Source: an uncultured Paraglaciecola sp. (GTDB taxonomy: Bacteria; Pseudomonadota; Gammaproteobacteria; Enterobacterales; Alteromonadaceae). From it: 10,856 nt of DNA. Below the pieces are notes generated by a model. That model had not been told where the DNA came from, did no database searches, and worked only from the letters and a program-made list of their open reading frames with translations. The stretch spans positions 1-10,856 of the forward strand of contig CAJQKX010000025.1 of assembly GCA_905479025.1 (NCBI GenBank), in the 5' to 3' direction. A program made the position numbers and the translations under genes. Position 1 is the first letter of the stretch; each line of letters begins with the position of its first letter. This document shows, piece by piece, positions 6,861-10,856 of this stretch.

Positions 6861-7747
6861 ATACTATAGAAAAAGCCCTCCAAAAAAATAAGGCACTTGT
6901 CGAAGATAAAAAAAATCTAGAGGCGGCACAACAAGCGTCAGAGCCTGTCATGAAGACGATGGATGTTGAATCTTTTTTTGATGAGGAACAAAAGCCAAAA
7001 GTAGTATCTAAACCTACTGCCAAAAGGGAGAACATAGATCTAACTGCCCTACAAAATGGATTTGTGAATAAAGACAGGCAAATGATAAATGAAGAATTTA
7101 GAGCGATTAAACGTAAAATATTAAGCAACGCTTTTGGCCCGCTTTCGAAGTCACTCAATAATAGCAATATTATTATGGTCACCAGTCCAGACCCAGATGA
7201 AGGTAAAACCTTTACCGCAATCAATTTGGCTTTGAGTATTGCATTAGAGCAAGATAAAACCGTTCTTCTCGTCGATGCTGATGTACTGCGCCCTAGTGTG
7301 ATGAAAATCATTGGACAACCTTTTGAAAACGGCCTAATGGAGTATTTATTAGGTGAAGTAGAAGACTTAAGTGAAGTTGTTTATCACACCAGTTTGGACA
7401 CTTTGCGTATCATTCCCGCAGGTAAATCTCATCATTTGTCGTCGGAGCTTTTAGCCAGCGAAAAAATGTTAGAAACAGTCAGTGAGTTTGCTAACCGCTA
7501 CCCTGATCGTATCGTGATTTTTGATACCCCCCCATTATTGGGTATCAATGAAACCGCAATATTGGCAAATTTGGCAGGACAAGCCGTGATTGTTGTTCAA
7601 GAAGGGAAATCAAACTTAAACCGTATCTCCCAGGCAGTAGAACAGCTTAATCCCGATATGGCGAAGGGTTTTGTAATTAACAAAGCTCACAAAAACTCTA
7701 ATAGTGGCCTAGGATATTATGGATATTATTATGGTGCTGATAATTAA
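6857..7747 (+). CDS. XrtA-associated BY-type tyrosine autokinase
   Basis: A 296-residue cytoplasmic P-loop kinase of the bacterial tyrosine kinase class (TIGR03018 type), the partner of the chain-length protein. The N-terminus (NTIEKALQK) is the usual opening of the family and supports the TTG start. The Walker A is TSPDPDEGKT (109-118), Walker A' is VLLVDADVLRPS (136-147), and Walker B is IVIFDTPP (219-226) with D223. The EEFRAIKRKI stretch (79-88) matches the helix that contacts a neighbouring subunit in CapB/Wzc rings. The C-terminal tail GLGYYGYYYGADN carries five tyrosines (287, 288, 290, 291, 292), the expected autophosphorylation cluster. Phosphorylation cycling of this tail controls polymerisation in Wzc systems; the same role here is inferred. 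Residues 20-75 are charged and low in order, probably a flexible linker. The start codon overlaps the TGA of the upstream gene, and the barrel gene follows 21 bases after the stop. Confidence 0.94.
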   Translation: MNTIEKALQKNKALVEDKKNLEAAQQASEPVMKTMDVESFFDEEQKPKVVSKPTAKRENIDLTALQNGFVNKDRQMINEEFRAIKRKILSNAFGPLSKSLNNSNIIMVTSPDPDEGKTFTAINLALSIALEQDKTVLLVDADVLRPSVMKIIGQPFENGLMEYLLGEVEDLSEVVYHTSLDTLRIIPAGKSHHLSSELLASEKMLETVSEFANRYPDRIVIFDTPPLLGINETAILANLAGQAVIVVQEGKSNLNRISQAVEQLNPDMAKGFVINKAHKNSNSGLGYYGYYYGADN

Positions 7748-7754
7748 TTGTATT

Positions 7755-7760
7755 AGAAGG
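7755..7760 (+). promoter_or_regulatory. Ribosome binding site for the TTG start of the barrel gene
   Basis: AGAAGG, followed by a further G, lies eight bases before TTG at 7769. The TTG start gives a full signal peptide, so site and protein agree. Confidence 0.65.
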
Positions 7761-7768
7761 GCTGCTCC

Positions 7769-9418
7769 TTGAATTTTAAATTTGTCACACTAGCCAGCTA
7801 CTTGTTGCTCGGCTATTCCATAGCGCCTGCGGCAGGTGAGCTTGATATCAACCCTAGCATCAGTGCCTCGCTAATACGTTCACAGAATAACTCCATAACT
7901 TTTGAAGAAAATGATGCCAGCATACTGTCCCTAAAACCCAGTGTAAGCAGCAGCTATAAGAGCAAATATTGGGTCGGGAGCTTATCCGTAGACCATAACC
8001 AAATACAGTCAGATACAACTAATGGAAGCCAAAATAACGGTTTCACTAATTATCAATATTCTAGTAATATTTTTTTAATCGAAGACATTCTGTCTATTAG
8101 TCTTGCTGGAGGGCAATCTTATAGAAGTATTCTTGCGTCTCAGTATTTTGTTAATGACCCGTTTCTTGGAGCGGATGACTTATCAAAAACCCGAAATAAT
8201 GTTGCAAATTTGCTTTTTACTATCCCCGCCCGAAAATATTTTGGTTTGAATGTAAATGCTGGTTTATCGAAAGTAAAAAGTGACCGCAGCACTGATGCTG
8301 ACCCTGTTAATGATATTAGTGCTGGCTCGGGCAATGAACTCGATAATGAAAACAAATCGTTGCAAATAAGCTTTTATCAAGGAAGAGAATTCTCTCAATT
8401 AAGTTGGAACATAACTTCTAGTTACCAGAACACTGTTCGCACCGATCGCAATGATTTAACCTCAAGGTCGATGCGAGGCGATATAGGTTTAGGTTTATTC
8501 AGTAATGTTAGCTTAGTGTTGACTGGACAAAGCGAAGAGAATGACCTGGTAAATAATGCTGCTTTTTCTGGCCGAGATGGAAATTATGACAGTTACGGAG
8601 CCGGTTTTTCCTGGGATTCATCTGCGAGCAGGAGCTTTAGGGTTACCTATAACCAATCCGATAGAAGCGCAACTAATGAGAAAGAAAAATTTGTAGCCTT
8701 TGATTTGAATTGGCGATTTACCAGTAGAACCTCCGTTCAGGCATCTATAGGTAAACGTTTCTTCGGGGATAGCGGCACTTTTGCCCTAACCCACAACACC
8801 AAACATCTAAGAACCCAGATTGGTTATAATGAAACAGTAACCACTTTTTCACGCTTAATTGCCAATCCAGAAGATCAAGGCGTATTTGTCTGCCCTGAAA
8901 ATTCTTCTTCGTTTGGCGACTGTATTCTACCTCCCAATCTCTCCGATGAACTTCAGCCAGGAGAACAATCGTCCAATCTTTTGGGTCAAATACCGGAAAT
9001 AAACGAAGAAGCGATACTGAGAAAAAGTCTTATCGCCAGTTTTGGAATAAGTGGCAAAAGAACAACGTCTGCGTTGAGTTTTAGGCATATCAACACAGAA
9101 TATCTTGAAAGTATTAGGGATCAAAATACTGATGTAATTTCGTTAAACAATAGCTACAAGGCCAGTAATAGAACCAGCTTTAATTTGTCGTTAAGTTATG
9201 CATCTACTGACGAAGAGTCGTCAGGAATAAAAACAGAAACCATTTCAAGTAGCGTTGGTATATCTCGACAGTTGGGACGAAAAATGTCTGCCAACTTGGA
9301 CTTTAGATATTTAGATCGAAGCTCGACCAATGTAAATTTAGACTCGGATTTTATAAATCTAAGAAATTCAGATCTTACAGACCGCAGACTGACCCTAGAG
9401 TTTGTATATGATTTTTAA
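7769..9418 (+). CDS. XrtA-associated outer-membrane beta-barrel protein
   Basis: A 549-residue protein that fits the PEP-CTERM-associated outer-membrane family TIGR03016. From the TTG start there is a signal peptide (MNFKFVTLASYLLLGYSIAPAAG, split here: hydrophobic core about 7-18, cleavage probably after residue 23, before ELDINPSIS). The rest has the pattern of a beta barrel: repeated short strands of alternating polar and hydrophobic residues joined by Asn, Asp and Ser-rich loops. It ends in LTLEFVYDF, with the C-terminal Phe and alternating aromatic residues recognised by the BAM machinery. A loop near residues 370-410 has the only cysteines seen (FVCPENSSSFGDCILPP), which may form a disulfide. 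Its place as last gene of the export operon suggests a role in polymer secretion or retention at the surface, but the function of the family is not established. No clear terminator follows the stop. Confidence 0.88.
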   Translation: MNFKFVTLASYLLLGYSIAPAAGELDINPSISASLIRSQNNSITFEENDASILSLKPSVSSSYKSKYWVGSLSVDHNQIQSDTTNGSQNNGFTNYQYSSNIFLIEDILSISLAGGQSYRSILASQYFVNDPFLGADDLSKTRNNVANLLFTIPARKYFGLNVNAGLSKVKSDRSTDADPVNDISAGSGNELDNENKSLQISFYQGREFSQLSWNITSSYQNTVRTDRNDLTSRSMRGDIGLGLFSNVSLVLTGQSEENDLVNNAAFSGRDGNYDSYGAGFSWDSSASRSFRVTYNQSDRSATNEKEKFVAFDLNWRFTSRTSVQASIGKRFFGDSGTFALTHNTKHLRTQIGYNETVTTFSRLIANPEDQGVFVCPENSSSFGDCILPPNLSDELQPGEQSSNLLGQIPEINEEAILRKSLIASFGISGKRTTSALSFRHINTEYLESIRDQNTDVISLNNSYKASNRTSFNLSLSYASTDEESSGIKTETISSSVGISRQLGRKMSANLDFRYLDRSSTNVNLDSDFINLRNSDLTDRRLTLEFVYDF

Positions 9419-9696
9419 ATCTATACCTGCCATTCTTTAAACTGCCTGCGTGTTGGCCTGAATGTTAATTCGGTATTTTCAATTAGAACGGTATCAAAAT
9501 TTGACTAGCTCATAGGCTTTTTGAGAAGTGAGGCCTAGACTTTAGGTACCAGGTACTTTCATTCTATAAACAGTTGCATTACTTTTTGGTTAGCTAAAAG
9601 ACTATGTATAACCTAACTTTATCTCAGAACTTATTTCCGTTTTAAAATGTATACATGTCAAGTTTTGTAACCACCTATAGAAATTAACTTAGCCTT
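9419..9696. other. Non-coding stretch after the EPS operon
   Basis: About 280 AT-rich bases with no convincing reading frame on either strand. I saw no strong stem followed by a T run, so the end of the rightward operon is not marked by an evident intrinsic terminator. A weak TAGGC/GCCTA pairing exists near 9510-9540, and ATGTATACAT at 9647-9656 is a chance-level palindrome. The region may be further gene debris, given the relic that follows. Confidence 0.6.
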
Positions 9697-10250
9697 TATT
9701 AACAGTTAGAAAAATTTCGGTTATGTGCTCTTGCTTTATTTACCACTTTGGTCGGATACAGACTAGGTCTGAGCAAATGGTAACACGTTGAAATATTAAG
9801 CTTGTTAATCGGCACTCTGTCAGCGGCACTGGGAGCCAATAGTCTCAATCAATGGCGGGTTGGACTGCAGCAACCAATACTTTTGGGGGACAGGCTGAGG
9901 TGTTTGGTTGTTTGTTATTTCTATGGCAAATTCCACATACATATCACTGGCTGTAATGTATAGACAGGATTACGCCAAAGATGGCTTCTGTGTGTTGCCA
10001 GATAACCCAGAGGTAAATTTGGATCACGTGCAGCATCATTGTAGTATTCAGTTTAGCATTATTAGGTGTCACGTTATTGGCGCCGTTAATTGGTCTGGAA
10101 CAGCGACTATTCTTTGTTGGCGCGCTCATTCTGGGCGACGGAATGTTGTTTATATCGATAAAACTCTATACAACATTTCGTATCAAAAATGCTCCTAAGA
10201 GATTTCGAGCTAATATCACATATATCCCCCTTGAATACTCATTCTATTAA
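9697..10250 (+). pseudogene. cyoE: Decayed protoheme IX farnesyltransferase gene (cyoE/ctaB)
   Basis: Four blocks in three frames match the heme O synthase family in order. Block 1 (9703-9855) reads KFRLCALALFTTLVGYRLG, then after a TAA at 9781, LLIGTLSAALGANSLNQW. Block 2 (9858-9938, another frame) reads GWTAAT, then CLLFLWQIPH. Block 3 (about 9944-10049, third frame) reads ISLAVMYRQDYAKDGFCVLP. Block 4 (10047-10250, the frame of block 2) reads FSLALLGVTLLAPLIGLEQR, then APKRFRANITYIPLEY and a TAA. In intact proteins roughly 100 residues stand between NQW and GWxAAT, including the Asp-rich prenyl-diphosphate site; here only two bases do, so that part is deleted. A further in-frame TAA sits at 9700, where the family usually has Leu. 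The product would have joined a farnesyl group to heme B for terminal oxidases. An intact copy is presumably elsewhere. No active product is possible. The open frame at 9908-10198 is only block 3 plus its overrun. Confidence 0.87.
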
Positions 10251-10378
10251 TTGACCATAGGCTATTTGGTTAGTCATGTGCGGATTATGCCTAAGCAGTA
10301 CGAGCCCAATGATCAATATTCTTTTAATAGTGCTACACTGAAACAAATTAACATTTTATTTACATCAACCTGTCATAA
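10251..10378 (+). promoter_or_regulatory. Gap before the last gene, with a possible extended -10 promoter
   Basis: No gene is seen between the relic and 10401. TGCTACACT at 10331-10339 resembles an extended -10 element (TGn then TACACT), though no good -35 box is found 17 bases upstream (GATCAA). Transcription from it would start near 10346 and give a leader of about 55 bases that contains the hairpin at 10379-10394. The promoter call is tentative. Confidence 0.3.
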
Positions 10379-10394
10379 TTCCCTTTGGAGGGAA
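10379..10394 (+). promoter_or_regulatory. Perfect hairpin enclosing the ribosome binding site of the last gene
   Basis: TTCCCT (10379-10384), loop TTGG, AGGGAA (10389-10394): six perfect base pairs with a four-base loop. The Shine-Dalgarno GGAGGG (10387-10392) lies in the loop and 3' arm, so the folded form would hide most of it from the ribosome. The ATG at 10401 is eight bases after GGAGGG; the ATG at 10395 directly abuts the stem and is too close. No T run follows, which argues against a terminator. Confidence 0.5.
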
Positions 10395-10400
10395 ATGATT

Positions 10401-10856
10401 ATGTTAAGACATTACTATATAAGTGACGACCTAAACGATTTGCAGGTTATTGAAAAAGAATTGGAAAACAGAGGAGTCAGCACCCCTCAAATCCACGTAT
10501 TAAGCGAAGATGATGCCGAAGTAGAGAAGCACCATTTACATGCCATAGAAGCAGTACTCAAACAAGACGTTGTACGCTCTACCCAGTTAGGCGCCATTGT
10601 GGGTATTATCGGCGCCGCCCTAGTTTTGGGTCTTACGTATGCCATGCAATGGCATACCACGGATGCAGGATGGCTACCTTCTGTTTTTCTGGCTGTGATT
10701 GTTTTAGGCTTTTGCACTTGGGAGGGGGGCTTAGTAGGCATTCAAATTCCTCATTACCAATTCAAACAATTTCAAGAATTATTAAAACAAGGTAAACACG
10801 TATTTTTTGTGGATTTAGATGACGATCAATATGAGTTGTTATGTGAGGTGGTAGAG
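10401..10856 (+). CDS. Conserved two-helix membrane protein of unknown function, partial (3' end off the right edge)
   Basis: An open frame of 152 codons runs to the window edge. It starts at ATG 10401, eight bases after a strong GGAGGG. The protein opens with LRHYYISDDLNDLQVIEKEL and has TPQIHVLSEDD at 28-38, a soluble alpha/beta part of about 60 residues. Two membrane segments follow at about 63-82 and 91-114, the second containing the distinctive FCTWEGGLVGIQIPHYQF (104-121). A second soluble part begins FKQFQELLKQGKHVFFVDLDD (121-141). I recall close relatives in Alteromonadales, Shewanella and Pseudomonas, some labelled as NAD/FAD-using or magnesium-transport proteins; nothing in this sequence (no Rossmann glycine motif, no CorA or MgtE signature) supports those names. 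The soluble parts on both sides of a helical hairpin suggest a small sensor or regulator at the inner membrane. It looks unrelated to the EPS locus. Confidence 0.85.
   Translation, partial: MLRHYYISDDLNDLQVIEKELENRGVSTPQIHVLSEDDAEVEKHHLHAIEAVLKQDVVRSTQLGAIVGIIGAALVLGLTYAMQWHTTDAGWLPSVFLAVIVLGFCTWEGGLVGIQIPHYQFKQFQELLKQGKHVFFVDLDDDQYELLCEVVE

Noticed and set aside
9647..9656. ATGTATACAT palindrome as an operator
   Set aside because: A ten-base AT-rich palindrome is common by chance and is not placed near a gene start.
9908..10198. Open reading frame of 96 codons on the plus strand, as a possible small gene
   Set aside because: Only its middle matches the CyoE family (the MYRQDYAK segment); the start is out-of-frame sequence before a frameshift and the end is overrun after another. 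It is one block of the pseudogene.
10379..10394. Hairpin as an intrinsic terminator
   Set aside because: No T run follows the stem, and the next gene starts seven bases later with its ribosome site in the stem.

Overview
The window is an AT-rich stretch of a gammaproteobacterial chromosome. The protein sequences look like marine Alteromonadales (Alteromonas, Glaciecola or Paraglaciecola type); this placement comes from the general look of the families and was not tested by search. Most of the window (about 1 to 9418) is an exopolysaccharide locus of the kind that accompanies exosortase A (XrtA, the PEP-CTERM sorting system). All eight genes there resemble known XrtA-associated families.

Layout. 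Two gene groups diverge from a control region at about 4400-4555. Leftward run an initiating sugar-phosphate transferase, a block of tandem repeats, a NodB-type polysaccharide deacetylase, a FemAB-like protein and a family 4 glycosyltransferase cut by the left edge. Rightward run a Wza-like export lipoprotein, a Wzc-like chain-length protein, a separate BY-type tyrosine kinase and an outer-membrane beta-barrel protein of the XrtA-associated type. A likely division of labour is: the transferase loads the first sugar on undecaprenyl phosphate at the inner membrane; the glycosyltransferase extends the unit; the chain-length protein and kinase control polymerisation; the export lipoprotein and perhaps the barrel carry polymer across the outer membrane; the deacetylase and FemAB protein modify it. 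The exosortase, polymerase, flippase and XrtA-associated ATPase are not in this window.

Right of the barrel gene there is no intact gene until 10401. Positions 9697-10250 hold a decayed copy of a protoheme IX farnesyltransferase gene (cyoE/ctaB), with in-frame stops, a large internal deletion and two frameshifts. The last gene, cut by the right edge, encodes a small two-helix membrane protein of a conserved family of unknown function; its ribosome binding site lies in a short perfect hairpin.

I did not find a wholly new system. The most unusual items are the 37-bp tandem repeat between the sugar transferase and the deacetylase, which resembles both flanking gene ends and carries a Shine-Dalgarno-like core in each copy; the cyoE relic; the hairpin over a ribosome binding site; and a run of seven C in the kinase Walker B codons. 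Four of the nine genes appear to use TTG or GTG starts.
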